Source: Typhlomys cinereus
Taxonomy: Eukaryota; Chordata; Mammalia; Rodentia; Platacanthomyidae
NCBI GenBank assembly: GCA_023101885.1
Contig: JALPQD010000294.1
Location: 547,501 to 611,500 of the forward strand
DNA: 64,000 bases
Direction of reading: 5' to 3'
Shown: piece after piece, positions 11,161-22,646 of the stretch
Layout of the letters: the number at the start of each line of letters is the position of its first letter
Position numbering within the stretch: the stretch's first letter is position 1
Notes under the pieces: generated by a model
Databases searched by the model: none
What the model was told of the DNA's origin: nothing
What the model saw: only the letters and a program-made list of their open reading frames with translations
Program-made: the position numbers and the translations under genes

Positions 11161-11369
11161 TTTATCTACAATAGCCTCAATGCTATAGTTAGTAACAATT
11201 TATTGTCCTCCTGAGAATGACTAAGAAGTCTTACGTGTTCTTGCTGCAAATAAACACATGAAGCAATGCATATGCTGATTACTGTGGTATAGATGCTCTA
11301 CAGCACACATTTCAAGAACTTGTGTTTTGCATTATAAATATGTACAATTTTTATTTCTCACTTAATGTT

Positions 11370-11565
11370 GGGGTGTAGCTTAGTTGGTAGAGTGCTTGCC
11401 TAGCACTCATGAAGTCCTAGGTTTGATCCCCAGAACCACATAAACAGGCATAGTTGTGCATGCCTATAATCCCAGAACTTGGGAGGCGAAAGAAGTAAGC
11501 TCAGGAGTTCAAGGCCAGTTTGAGCAGCTTCATGAGGTCTTGTCTCAAAATAAAAAGTGTAAAAC
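11370..11565 (+). mobile_element. ID-B1 composite SINE
   Basis: An ID head ('ggggtgtagcttagttggtagagtgcttgcctagc') runs directly into a B1 body ('cataatcccagaacttgggaggcgaaag', 'gttcaaggccagtttgagc') with an A-rich tail. This matches the dimeric ID/B1 layout known in rodents. A degenerate ID lies at about 11655-11725. Confidence 0.75.
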
Positions 11566-11734
11566 AAAACGGGGAGAAATTTAGGCTCAATGATAAAGGA
11601 CTGGCTTAGAAAAAACAAGGGTTTCTAGGGTTCCAATGTGCACAGAGAAAGAGAGAGAGAGGCTAGAGATGTAGATCACTTGCCTAACAGGTAAGAGGCT
11701 TTAGACTCAATACGAAATATCAGAAAAAAAATTT

Positions 11735-12027
11735 TTAATTTTTTAAATTATTTATTATTTATTCAATTGTGCATGCATGTGTGTGCATGTGTGTGTATGT
11801 ATGTGTGTGTGTGTAGAACCATGGACAAATTCGGGAACCACCATGGACCACCCCCACCTCCTCCTTGTTTACTCTGCCCTGGGATTCACAAGCTCCACCC
11901 TACCAGGACCAGAAACGCAGGCTGCCCCCACTTCTGCCTGGCGTCTATACGTGGGGACTAGGATCCAAACTCAGGACCTTCCACCTGCAAGGCAGAGGCT
12001 TAACCCCTGAGCCACCTCTCCAGTCCC
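11735..12027 (-). mobile_element. B2-like SINE, GC-rich subfamily
   Basis: Reversed element with tail 'ttatttattcaattgtgc', a GT run, body 'gaaccaccatggacc' and head 'ttaacccctgagccacctctccagtccc'. A-rich and imperfect flanks make the target duplication uncertain. Confidence 0.9.
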
Positions 12028-12039
12028 AGAAGAAAAATT

Positions 12040-12605
12040 TTGAGACAAGATTTTATGCATCTCAGGATGGTCTCTAACTACTGTGTAGCTGAGGATGACC
12101 TTGAACTTCTGACATTCCTGTGTCTAGCTCCTGGGTACTGTGACTACATGTTTGCAGCATCACAACTGTTTTTTTTTTCTTTCATGTATGTGTGTATAAG
12201 GTGTGTGCATGTGTTTGCATGTGGGTGGACATGTGTATGTGTGGGTGTATAGACACAAGTGCACTTGAATATGCATGCCTGTGGAGGGGCAAGAGTGATA
12301 TTAGTTACACTTCTACCTTTTTATTGTGAGGCTGGGTCTCTAATTAAACCCAGAGGACGCCATTAGGGTTAGTCTGGCTAGGCAACTTGCTCTGGGAATT
12401 CCCAGGCTCTGCCTTCCAAGGCTAGAATTAGGTGGGATCTAGGAATCTGAACTCAGGACCCTTTGCTTAGGGCACAAAAGCTTTAACCATTGAACCATCT
12501 CCTTAGTCCTTGACTTTTTGTTTCTTTTTAATTTTTAGTGAGGTGCTGGGAATTGAACACAGGACTTTGTGTACATTAGGTACAACTAAACCACATCCCC
12601 AGCCT
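12040..12605 (-). mobile_element. Reversed B1, older B2-like SINE and ID element in series
   Basis: 12040-12170 reads as a reversed B1 ('caggatggtctctaactactgtgtagctgagg'). 12180-12508 is a reversed older B2-like SINE ending 'ttaaccattgaaccatctccttagtcc'. 12530-12605 is a reversed ID ('gggaattgaacacaggactttgtgtaca'). Confidence 0.75.
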
Positions 12606-13744
12606 TATTTTAAAACTTACAACTTGGCACAGAACAATGGGAGCCCAGAGGCTCCACCTAGGGGCTCTAGAATTCTAGAAGTCACAGGCTGAGAGCTGGT
12701 ACTTTCAACCCCGAAGGGCTTCTTCTCTGTGGATTATCCCTCAGCCTTTACCAGTCCCCTTGACTACCCCACTCTTCAGCCCTCAGAATATCTTGTTATC
12801 ACTCAATTCTGATTTGGCCCCTCCCCGCTCAAGAACTTCCTGTGACTCTCCCATAGTCCTTAAAAGAGATGTCAAGCTTCCCAACCTGACCCCCAGATTC
12901 CTCTGGTTCTGGCACCTGCTCTGTCTTATCTCCAGCCTCACCCCATCTCACTCGACACCCCTGTCACATGGAAGGGTTCAGTGTGTCCAGGGCACGCAGG
13001 ATTCTCTCTCTCTCCGGCTCAGGAAATGTGTGTAGAATGAGAAGCCAGACAAATGGCCCAAATGCATGTGGGTTCGCCACAACTTCGTAAATCCTGTGTG
13101 ATTAGCAGCCATTCTAGCTGGTATTTACTGAACTCTGCGTATTACCAGCCCCTGCGCTAATCCTCCCAGCAGCCTGGGGAGGTAGGTCCTATTCTTAGCT
13201 GGGCTTCATAGTTGAGGAAAGAGAGACTTGCAGAGATTAAGTCTCCTGCCCCTTGTCCTCTCTCCTTCCTTCTCCCCTGTGTCCTGCTGGGGGTGGGGAT
13301 CAGAGACAGGTTGGGACTCCCATCCCATGCTGCTGGTTTCTTTGCTATTTGTGGATTTTTGTGAGCCAGCAGCTGGGGGCAGACATATGTCAAAGTGGCT
13401 GCTTTCTCTCCCTTCCTTTTCATTCCAACATGATTTCTGAGGCCACAGGTGAGCCACAACTGGCAGTGGGGCTGGCCCCCAGCAACAACAGATAGATGAG
13501 GCCGTTTCTATCCCTGCCACAGGGTACCTGGACATAGCTGTCCATGATTAAGAAGCAGGTACATCTGATCTGACAGAGGCGGCAAAGCCAGCTGAAGAGC
13601 GACTCTTAACAGTCCCCATGGGATGACAGTTCCAGAGAAAGAGGTGCTTGAATAGAGATCAGCAAGCAGGAGCAGGAAGAGCGACCGAGATGGAAACAGG
13701 GAACTGAAGCAAAACTAGGAGAATAACTGTGTAATTAGCTGTTA
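12606..13744. other. Non-coding stretch with L2-like and MIR fossils
   Basis: 12820-12960 has a pyrimidine-rich composition like L2 3' ends (low certainty). 13118-13262 is a MIR in plus orientation ('ctagctggtatttactgaactctgcg', 'ggggaggtaggtcctattctta', 'ttgaggaaagagagacttgcagag'). No gene was recognised. Confidence 0.6.
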
Positions 13745-14150
13745 CAATGGACCTGAGGGCTGGTCTGGGCTACACATCAAGTTTAAGGTCTTACTGGGAT
13801 ATAGTCAGATACTGTCTGAAAAAAGAACAAGAGAGAGAAGAGAGAAAAAAAAGAAGGAAGGAAAGAAGGAAAGAAGGAAGGAAGGAAGGAAGGAAGGAAG
13901 GAAGGAGAAAGGGAGGGAAGGAAGAAGGGAAGGGAAGAAGGGAAAAAGGGAGGGGAGGGAAGGGGAGGGGAGGGAAGAAGTACAGAGGAGAACAGGAATA
14001 TGGTTCAGTTGGGTGAGGTTCTTACCTAGCATGCATGAAGCCCTAGGTTTGATCTCCAGAACACACACACATACACACACACACACACACACACATGCAC
14101 ACGCACACACACATGCATGGTGGTGGCATGCCTGTAATGTCATGCATTCG
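13745..14150 (+). repeat. B1 fragment, (GGAA)n tract, ID fragment and (CA)n
   Basis: 13745-13825 is a B1 right end ('gggctggtctgggctacacatc'). 13825-13985 is almost purely A/G with GGAA units. 13994-14062 is an ID-like head ('ggttcagttgggtgaggttcttacctagcatgc'). It is followed by (CA)n to 14112 and a B1-like stub. Confidence 0.75.
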
Positions 14151-14397
14151 CTGGACATCAGTGGAGCTGTACAGCTCTTGAGTAAGAACAGACGACCAAT
14201 AAATGAATTAAACCAACGAACCAGCATGAGGAAAGCAGCTTTCATCCACTCAGCAGATGAGCAAAGAAAAACAACTCATCAGACAAGTCAGCACCTACTA
14301 GGTTCCAGAAGATCTGGAAAAAGAAAAAAATAGTAAACCTGGCAGAGGCTGGCATACTGTGTCCTGTTTTCTCTTCAGTATTTGTGATAAGCACAAC

Positions 14398-14790
14398 TAG
14401 GCCTGGGGAGATGACTCACTAGTTAGAGCCTTTGCTTCACAAGCCAAAGGACCTGAGTTCAGATCCCCAGATCCATATGCAGGGAGGTGTGGCAGCCTGC
14501 CTGTCATTCTAACCCTGGAAGGCAGAGCCTAGAATCCTCAGAGCAAGCTAGCTAGCCAGACTATCCCTAATGGCATGCTCTGGGCTTAATTAGAGAAACA
14601 GACTCATACAATAAGGTGGAAGAGTGATTGAAGACAATTCCCAAGGTCACCCTCTAGCCTCCACAGGCACACACACTCTAGTGCACTCATGCACATACAC
14701 CTACACTCAGATGTACACCCACCCATATGCAAATACACATGCATGCAATCCATATACACATACAGGGGAAAAAAAGTTAAGGGAAAAAAG
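14398..14790 (+). mobile_element. B2-related SINE, variant with an extra internal segment
   Basis: The head 'ggcctggggagatgactcactagttagagcc' is standard. The middle carries 'agagcaagctagctagccagactatcc' and 'ggcatgctctgggctta', which older B2-like copies lack. The same segment recurs at 34435-34505, so it defines a variant. The tail is CA-rich. Confidence 0.75.
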
Positions 14791-15079
14791 TCTGTTCTTT
14801 TTTTTTAAAGCCCTAACTATGCAATTTAAGGGAGAAAGCATTTGTTCTAGCTTATCGCTCAAGGTTCAGACCACCAATGCAGGGAAGTCAAGGTGGCAGG
14901 AGACTAAGGCAGCTGGTCACGTATATCCACAGCCAGGAAGCAGAGAGCAGTAGATGAAGGACGCTAGCCGCCACTCAGTTCAATTTCTCCACCGTACCCA
15001 GTCCAGGATCCCAAGGAAATAGTCCCACCCACAGTCAAGGTAAGGACTTCCCACGCCAGTCAGTCAAGATCCTCCTTCA

Positions 15080-15391
15080 TGGGGCTGAAGAGGTGGCTCA
15101 GGGGTTAAGCCTCTGCCTTGCAGGCAGAAGGTCCTGAGTTCGGATCCCAGATCCCACGATAGATGCCAGGTGGAAGCAGGGGTGGCCTGCGCTTCTGGTT
15201 CTGGTAGAGCGGAGCCTGTGAATCCCGGGGCAGAAGGAGGTGTAGGCGTCCATGGTGGTTCGCGAATTCGTCCGTGGTTCTACACACACACATACACACA
15301 TGCACGCACACATACATACGCACACACACACAATTGAATAAATAATAATAAAAAAATTTTAAATTAAAAAAAAAAATATTAAAAAAAAAAA
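15080..15391 (+). mobile_element. B2-like SINE, GC-rich subfamily, with perfect target-site duplication
   Basis: Complete element from 'ggggctgaagaggtggctcagggg' to an A-rich tail. The 14-bp duplication AAGATCCTCCTTCA lies at 15066-15079 and 15392-15405 without mismatch. Confidence 0.92.
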
Positions 15392-15534
15392 AAGATCCTC
15401 CTTCACAGGCAAGGCCAGAGGCTTGTCTCAGAGATGAGTTCAGATTCTGTCAGGTTTACAGTGTGACCTATTGCACCCTGGAAGGTACTGCGTGTGGGCA
15501 GAGGGTCGCAGGAGATTGAAATATTTCCCACGAA

Positions 15535-16065
15535 TAAGCTCACACACCTGGCCACCTGAGTTGGACCCTCAGGTGTCCATGTAGTAAAAGGAGAGAACTA
15601 ACTTCTGCAAATTGTCCTTTGACTTCCACATGGGTGACGTGGCATATCCATGCCCATGCTTTCTCTCTCCTCGCTCTTCTTTCTCTCTGTGTGTATCTAT
15701 TTATCTCTTCTCATCTCTCTTCTTTCTCCACCTCTGTTCCTCTCCATTTCTGCCTGTCTCTCACTGTCCATGTCTCTCTCCTCTCTTCTCCTCTCCTCTC
15801 CTCTCCTCTCTTCTCCTCTCCTCTCTTCTCTTCTCTTCATCTCTCTGCTTCTCTCTTTATCTATCTCTCTGCCTCTGTCACTTACTTTATCTCCATGTGT
15901 CTCTTTAGTTCCATCTCTTGCTTACTTCTCCTCCCATCTCTCTCGTTTCCCCATCTTTCTGTGTCTCCTCTACATCTCACCCTTCTGCCTCTCTATCTCT
16001 CTCCCCATTGCTCCTTCTGTGTCTCTGTCTCTCTCCTCACCCTGCTCCCCTCTGCCTGTTCACCA
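15535..16065 (+). repeat. B3-like fragment with a 400-bp polypyrimidine tract
   Basis: 15535-15655 is the 3' half of a B3-like SINE ('aaattgtcctttgacttccacatggg'). 15655-16060 is nearly all C/T, built from TCTC, CTCC and TCTT units, with pure (TCTCC)n-like runs at about 15780-15835. The Leu/Ser-rich open frames in it are low-complexity artefacts. Confidence 0.8.
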
Positions 16066-16835
16066 GATAACCGCGGTAGGTCCTGTCCCTCTCCCTGACT
16101 TCATATCTTCCATATGCACTTCTCTCTGGAGTGGGCCCAACTGCCTCTCCAGGCTCAGGCATGGGCCCAGCCATGGGAACTCAGGACTGGCTGGAAGGTT
16201 ACAAGGAGCTGATAGAGTGGGGATGAGTGTTTGCCCAGTGAGGCTCTGTGCCTGGCACACTGCAGGCTGCATGGAGATAAGGCCTGGGGGGAGGCCTGAG
16301 GCTTGGCCCTGAGACTGGATTCCTAACAGACTAAGCTAGGCCAGGAAGGGGGTGAGCTGCAGCAGGCATCAGGTGTGGTGCACCTCTGGGAGGCAGGAAT
16401 GATGACAGTGTGGTGGGCGGCTGGTGCCATATCGCAGGTTCAGCTCCGCAGCTCCCTGTGGCCAAGGGATTGTCCTAGCTGAGGCTCAGTTCTCATCGCT
16501 CTCTGATCCTCCCTGGTCAACAGCTCCTGCCTTTCCATTTAAAACATCGCTCTGTTTTCCTGTTAACATATAGCAATAAGGGGGCAACCAAGTAAATCAT
16601 GCGGAATTAGACTATAGCCCCAAATAGGAAATGATTAAAAATGTCCTGATTAAAAAATGAAGACAAATAAATGTAGTCAAATGAATGATTAGGTAGAGTG
16701 GTGAATGGCAAATCTCCCTTGTAGCAGAACCTGAAGCACTGTTCTAGATCTTTCCATTTCCTAAAGAAACTTAGCTCCCTCTCTCTTCCCTTCCCATGTG
16801 AGTTTCACTGAGATACTTTTTCGAGATCACCAAAG
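16066..16835. other. Unique non-coding sequence
   Basis: No gene, RNA or recognisable young repeat was seen. A T/A-rich part at about 16540-16720 may be an old transposon but could not be assigned. Confidence 0.4.
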
Positions 16836-17146
16836 TGGCTTATGCTTGTCATTATAGGACTCAGTGGATTGAAGCGAGAGGATGAAAAGTTCAAAGTCTT
16901 GGGCTAGAAAGATGGCTCAGGGGCTAAGACTCTGCCTCCCAAGCAGAAGGTCCTGAGTTCAGATCCCAGATCTCACATAAAAACACCAGGCAGAATTGGT
17001 GGTGACTTGAACTTCCAACTCTGGAAAGTGGAACTTGGGACTACAAGAGTGAATCAATAAAGAGACAGAGGCAATCCAGGATAATTCCTGAAGTCACCGT
17101 TGGGCCTTCACCTTCACACACAGTGCCCTCTGATATACTCAGACAG

Positions 17147-17188
<42 letters not shown>

Positions 17189-17250
17189 TAAATTAAGAAA
17201 AAGAAAGTTCAAGGCCAGTTGGGGCTATATAGGAATACCCTGTGTGAAAA
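16836..17250 (+). mobile_element. B1 SINE interrupted by an older B2-like SINE
   Basis: B1 halves lie at 16836-16896 and 17206-17250 ('gttcaaggccagttggggctatata'). Between them sits a B2-like SINE ('gggctagaaagatggctcaggggc', (CA)n at 17149-17186). The repeat AAAGTTCAA at 16886-16894 and 17204-17212 marks the insertion site. Confidence 0.82.
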
Positions 17251-17288
17251 AGAAAGGAAAATGAAAATGAAGCATTCAAACCAAAAAT

Positions 17289-17700
17289 GACCCAGCTATG
17301 GTGGCACATGCCTATAACCCCAGCACTTGGGAGGTGGAGATATGAGGATCAGGAATTCAAGGCCAGACTCAGCTACATGAAGATCCTATTTGAAAATAAG
17401 ACAAGAGCAGAAGCCAGGCCTGGTGGTGTGGAGGCCAAGGCAGGAGTACTCAACATTCCAGGTCGCCTGGGCAACACAATGAGCTGCTATCTCCAAAGGA
17501 AAAGTAACAATGGAAGGACCAGTGGGATTGGTTGATTCAACTGGTAAAGACTGGTTCAAGTCTGATGACCTGAGTTACTTCCCTGTAGTTCACATGGCAG
17601 AGAGTTGTCGTTTGACCTCTACATGTGTGTTATCATGACATGCATATATGCACACACATACATATACACACGATGAGTAAATAAATAAGCATAAAAAGAA
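17289..17700 (+). mobile_element. Two B1 SINEs and a B3-like SINE in tandem
   Basis: 17289-17405 ('ggtggcacatgcctataaccccagcacttgggaggtgg') and 17412-17505 ('gcctggtggtgtggaggccaaggcagg') are B1 copies. 17515-17700 is B3-like ('gtctgatgacctgagtt', 'gttgtcgtttgacctctacatg'). Confidence 0.72.
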
Positions 17701-17749
17701 GGATGGGGATACATATCGATGATAGAATGTCAATTAGAAACTGACAAGG

Positions 17750-18826
17750 TACTAGGATCCACTTAATTTTCTGTGTCTGGGATCCTAGTACCAAACCCAT
17801 TCAGTGACGTATTCAAAGATAAATTTCTGTAATTCCTACAGTAATTGCAAAGATTATAAACAGGAAGGAAGGGGAAGGAGGGCCCCCCTCAGAAACAAGG
17901 AGAGAGGGGATCATGCAATAGCAGAAAAAATAGGTCACAATCAAGTAAATAGTGGTTAAGCTCACTCATTTTCCTTCCTGGTCACTTGCAACTGAAGGGG
18001 TTTTGATCTCACTAGTCAGGAAGGGCATAGAGTCTGGCAGATAGACGGTAACCATCTTGCAAATGGGATACTGACCCCCCTCACCATGGTCTCCTACTCT
18101 TATTCCATCTACCTTTGAATCTACTCTTATAATAAGACTCTATTTTACCAGCCCTTTATCCTTGGCTAGGAGGTGACATCCAATACCCATCAGGATGGAG
18201 CCAAGGGCGGTGCAGGAACAGCAAAACTGAAAACAACAACAAACCATAAGTCAGAACATCAGAGACCCTACATTAATCACCTAGAACCAGACCAGCCAAA
18301 TCTCTCCCCATCCTAAAGCTCAGGGAAATTTGCAGAAGGGGGGCGGTAAGATTGTAAGAGCCTAAAGATGGGGAGGAGTAACAATATGCAAGATACTCCA
18401 CACAAGTTAGGGCCCAAGTAACTATAATAGGACTTTGCATGACCTGCGCAATGACTGACATGTCAACGACTCCCCAAAGTCTAGCATGGATCACAGGCAC
18501 TAAGATCCTCAGAAGCAAGGAATTAACAGTCACATTAGTGTTCGTTCACACACTAAAGGGGAGCACAAGAATGAGCTCTAGGCAATGCTACTGAGTCCTT
18601 ACACCTCATTAGAGTGGAGGACGCAGAGGGAAGTTTGACATTCACACTAAAGGATGCTCCAGGGATTAGGGGGGGAAGAGGGAAGGACTGGGAGAAAAGC
18701 AGGGAGGCAGGTAAAAGGAAGGGGAAAAGGGGGGAGGGAGCAAGGGGGTCTGGGGAAGGGTGGAGGAAAGGAGGGGACCAGGGTACCTATTAAGTTTGTA
18801 TGAGTGAAAATAATAATAATAACAAT
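17750..18826 (+). mobile_element. LINE-1 3' fragment with target-site duplication
   Basis: A non-coding segment of about 1.08 kb ends with the G-rich polypurine tract typical of rodent L1 3' UTRs (18668-18785) and an A-rich tail (18807-18826). AAACTGACAAGG flanks it at 17738-17749 and 18827-18838. Its last 750 bp match 20870-21610. No ORF2 remnant was recognised, so the L1 assignment rests on the polypurine tract, tail and duplication. Confidence 0.7.
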
Positions 18827-18839
18827 AAACTGACAAGGG

Positions 18840-18965
18840 TCAGGGGCGTGGCTCAGTGGCAGAGCACCTGCTTAGAATCCATGGATGAGAACGGACTACA
18901 TGACTCATTAGTGTAGTGCTTGCCTACCATATACAAGGTCCTGGGTACAATTCCCAGCAGTTGTA
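18840..18965 (+). mobile_element. ID element and adjacent ID-like fragment
   Basis: 'caggggcgtggctcagtggcagagcacctgcttag' and 'tagtgtagtgcttgcctaccatatacaaggtcctgggtac' are two tRNA-Ala-like ID pieces. 18966-19455 is AT-rich non-coding sequence. Confidence 0.65.
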
Positions 18966-19455
18966 CACACACAAACATATATTCACATACACTGTTGTCT
19001 GAATGTATTAATCATAGTTCTAGCAAAACAATCAGAATGGAGATAACTCAAATACCTATCAATGAGATTGTGATTTAAATACACCTCGGAATGTTATTCA
19101 ACCAAAGAAAAGAATGAAGTACTGATCCAACTTAAATGTGGATGGAGGTAGACACTAAATGAAAACGTAGTCCTCACAGCCGCAAGTCACATGAACCCAT
19201 TCACACAGCAGGTGCTCCCAGGGGGTGTGGGGGGCAGGGGAAGTAGATGAGTGATTGCTTGGAGCTGGGGGTATGACAACTCCCTCCCAATGAATACACC
19301 CATGTCCTAGGTGATATTGAAGCCAGTCAGGTTCAAGATGATTATCACATGTGCTAAACATTGAAGGTGTGTGCTTTGAGGCTGGAAGTGTAGTTCAGAG
19401 GTAGAAAGCTATTTCTCTCTCTGTCTCTGTGTCTCTGTGTGTATCTGTGTGTGTG

Positions 19456-19953
19456 TGACAAGGTCTTCCTACGTAGCCCAGGCTGGACTTGAGCTTGTGA
19501 TCCTCCTACCATAATATGTGTGTGGAAGTCAGAGGACAACTTTCAGAAGTTGGTTCTTGCCTTCCACCTTGGTGTTCCTGGAATTAAACTCAGGTTGCCA
19601 GGTTTTTGCCATAAGTGCTTTAACCTGCAGAGCCATTTCATCGGCCCTACTATGCAGCATTTTTAATGTTCTTTTTTATTTGTGTATTATTTATTTATTT
19701 TTTGTGTGTATATGAGAGAGAGAGAGTACTGTGGAGTCCTTGTGGAGGCCCAAGGGTGACTTAAGGAATCATCCTACATTGTTTCTACTTCCTTTTTGCT
19801 TTGCTCTGGGATTTCCCAGGTTTTGTCCACCAGGGAAGGAAATTTAGGCCACTGCCATTTCTGCCTGGCATTTTTAGGTGGGACCTGGGATCCAAACTTA
19901 GGACCTTCTGCTTGGGAGGTAGAGTCTTAACTCCTGAGCCATCTTTCCAGTCC
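19456..19953 (-). mobile_element. Reversed B1, B3-like and older B2-like SINEs
   Basis: 19456-19512 is a B1 end ('acgtagcccaggctgg'). 19513-19648 is a reversed B3-like element ('gaggacaactttcagaagttgg'). 19675-19953 is a reversed older B2-like element ending 'ttaactcctgagccatctttccagtcc'. Confidence 0.8.
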
Positions 19954-20569
19954 TGCAGCAGATTCTTAAGACAGCATTAGCATATGGGTTAGGGGAAGAT
20001 GGAGAGTGCTCACAGAGCAGGTGTGGGGTCTTCAGGGCCTTAAGACCAGGGTGCTTATAAAAAAGGGATGTTGTGGAAAATAGATGGTGTGGAAAGCTGA
20101 TCATATTAAGCTGGGTTTGAAATTCAGGTCTTTTCAGTGCATGATTTTGAGATCTTAGGCTGGGTTCTTCTCCATGGTGGAGAGTAGAATTGTTTTCTAC
20201 TACAAATGAGGCAGCAAGATTCACTGAGATGGTATATGCTAACCTATACATCATGAGAGTTAAGTAAACAGACAGACAGATAGGGATATAGGTAGACAGA
20301 TGCCAGCCAGGAAATATAGTCGACATGCATATGGTAAGAGGGGACCAAAAAGATTCCTGGGGAGGCAGTGGCTATGCTGTAGTAAAAGCATAGCCCATTA
20401 CTCCATCTCCCCCAGGGTCTGGTCCTTTGGGAAACTAGAGTCGTTTAGTAATTGGGATGCTTATTCTTCATAGTAACTTGACTTGATTTAGAATCACCCA
20501 AGAGACACATCTATGTGTAAGTCTTCAAGGATGCTTCTGGAAAGGTTTAACAGGTAGGAATACTCACTG
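19954..20569. other. Non-coding stretch
   Basis: Mostly unique AT-rich sequence. 20455-20560 ('taacttgacttgatttagaatcacccaagag') resembles a medium-reiteration repeat also seen at 29130-29255, family not assigned. Confidence 0.4.
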
Positions 20570-20862
20570 TCGTGGTTTGAATGTGAGTCTTCCCTCACAG
20601 ACTCATGTGCTTGCTTCCTTAGCTAGTGTTAATGTTTAGGAAGGTTGTGGCACCTTTAAGAGGTAGAACCTTGCTGGAGGAAGGCAGGTCACCTTGAGGG
20701 GTGGTAACCCAGCCCTGCTTCTTCTTGTGGGCTCTCTCTGCCTCCTCATGGATGTGATGATATTACCTGGATCAGCCATGCTGCCCACCATTATGGGCCT
20801 TACATATCCCTCTGGAACTGTAAGTCAAATAAATACCTCTCTCCCTTAAGTTGTGGAGAGGG
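20570..20862 (+). mobile_element. LTR-like fragment, MaLR type (tentative)
   Basis: 'ggtttgaatgtgagtcttccctcacagactcatgtg', 'ggcacctttaagaggtagaacc' and 'ggaactgtaagtcaaataaatacc' follow the order seen in mammalian MaLR LTRs. AATAAA in the last block would be the LTR poly(A) signal. No internal retroviral genes are present. The subfamily cannot be named without a library search. Confidence 0.5.
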
Positions 20863-20869
20863 AGACAGA

Positions 20870-21610
20870 CCCTCTTCACTGCAGTCTCCTACTCCTGTTC
20901 CATCTACCTTTGAATCTCCTCTTATAGTAAGATTTCATTTAAACAGCCTTTTTATCTTCGGTTAGGAGGTTACTTCCAATACCAATCAGGATGGCACTAA
21001 GGGTGGTGCAGGAACAGCAAAACTAAAAACAACAAACCATAATTCAGAACACCAGAGACCCTACATTAATCACCTGGAACCAGACCAGCCAAATCTCTCC
21101 CCATCCTAAAGCTCAGGAAAACTTGGGGAAGAGGAGGTGGCAAGATTCTAAGAGCCTAAAGATGGGGATGAGTAACAATACAGAAGATACTCCACACAAG
21201 TTAGGGCCACAGTAGCCATAATCGGACTTTGCATGACCTGTGCAATGACTGACATGTCAACGACCCCCCAAAAGTCTAGCATGGATCACAGGCACTAGGA
21301 TCCTTAGAAGCAAAGGGTTAACAGTCATAATAGAGTTCCCACACTAAAGAGGAGCTCAAGAAAGGCCTCTAGACAATGCCACTGAGTCCTTATACCTCAC
21401 TAGAGTGAAGGACTCAGAGAAGTTTGGCATTCACACAAAAGGATGGTCCAGGGAACAGGAGGGGGAGAAGGGGGAGGCACTAGGAGAGGGAGAGGGAGGG
21501 GGGTTAAAGGAAGGGGAAAAGGGAGAGAGGATGCAAGGGGGACTAGGGAAGGGTGGAGGGAGGGAGGGGACCAGGGTACCTATTGAGCTTGTATGATTGG
21601 GGGAAAAAAA
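20870..21610 (+). mobile_element. LINE-1 3' fragment, second copy
   Basis: Runs parallel to 18080-18810, including 'cagaccagccaaatctctccccatcctaaag', 'ttgcatgacctg' and 'ggaccagggtacctattgagcttgtatga'. It has the same polypurine tract (21447-21570) and a short A tail at 21603-21611. Confidence 0.68.
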
Positions 21611-21936
21611 AGTTGTGGAGGAACTGCAACACCCATCCTGAATGTGAGTGGTACCACACCTTGGGCTGGGTACCAGCCTGCATAAAAACTTCCTACCTAC
21701 TCCCAATAACTTGTAGCTTCTCAACCATGTGGTGCCCACCTCCTGCCTTTCACCCTAACTGTTCCCTCTGCCAGGAAATCCCTTCTCCATCTCCTACCAG
21801 ACCCCCTTCAACTTCCTTTTGTCAGAACCTGGCTGGTTCTGGTCTCCCAGGTTTGCTTTGCCACTCCAGCATCTGGGTTTTCTGTATGTGACCACCTCAC
21901 AATCTGATGCTGTAATGGATACAAAGTTCTCTACAG

Positions 21937-22320
21937 CCGTGCTGTCTGCTAGAACTTTGATGATGGAATGTTCTAGATCCACACTCCTCAACATGGCAGA
22001 TGCCAGCCATGGCATGGGCCAATTTGACCTTTGAATAGCATAGTGAGGAACCGAATTTGCCACTTTATTTCATTCAAATTATTATTATCATTATTATTAT
22101 TTGCAGTAGGGTCTCACTTCATGGCCTGGGTAGGCCTCAAACTTGCAATCATCCTGCCTTAACCTCTCAAGTCCTTCGATGATCAGTATAGGCTGCTATA
22201 TCCCATTCATTTGACTTAAAGGAAATTTAAACTATATGGCCACAGGTGGCTAGGGAGTGCCATATTGGACAGCCAAGATCTAGAATATTCCATCTCCCCA
22301 AGCTCTGTTGGGCAGTGCTG
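21937..22320. mobile_element. hAT-like DNA transposon fossil with inverted ends, interrupted by a B1
   Basis: The left end (21937-21980, 'gctgtctgctagaactttgatgatgg') and the right end (22275-22320, read on the other strand) match over about 40 bp, for example 'gatggaatgttctagat' against 'gatggaatattctagat'. The internal part contains a reversed B1 at about 22085-22200. The ends resemble non-autonomous Charlie-type hAT elements. Confidence 0.65.
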
Positions 22321-22646
22321 TTCTAAAATTCTAGCTCTTCCAGAGAAGGCAACTGGCTTCTTTCTCAATATTCTCAGGGCCTAAAACCATGCATGACCAA
22401 GGAAGAATAGGGTAGTGGATTTGTTGAATGAATGAATGAAAGAATTCAGGGATTCCATCATTTTACTCTCTTCAACTCAGGGTTCATAACCTTCTTGCTT
22501 GATGGAGTTTCCCCTCCCCTCATCTTTTGAACATCTTTCTCGCTCTGTATTCAAGCCTGGATGTCACTAGGCTTATCTTGATTCACCAAGGCACTCCCCT
22601 CCACCTCCACAAACATAGCCTTACTCCTGGGTTTCACAAACTCACA

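Noticed and set aside
15612..16312. Leu/Ser-rich frames up to 220 aa
   Set aside because: Low-complexity polypyrimidine translation that looks like membrane protein by composition only.
10870..18965. Functional tRNA genes at the ID and SINE heads
   Set aside because: The A and B box-like motifs belong to tRNA-derived SINEs. The cloverleaf is degenerate and the copies are embedded in repeats with A-rich tails.
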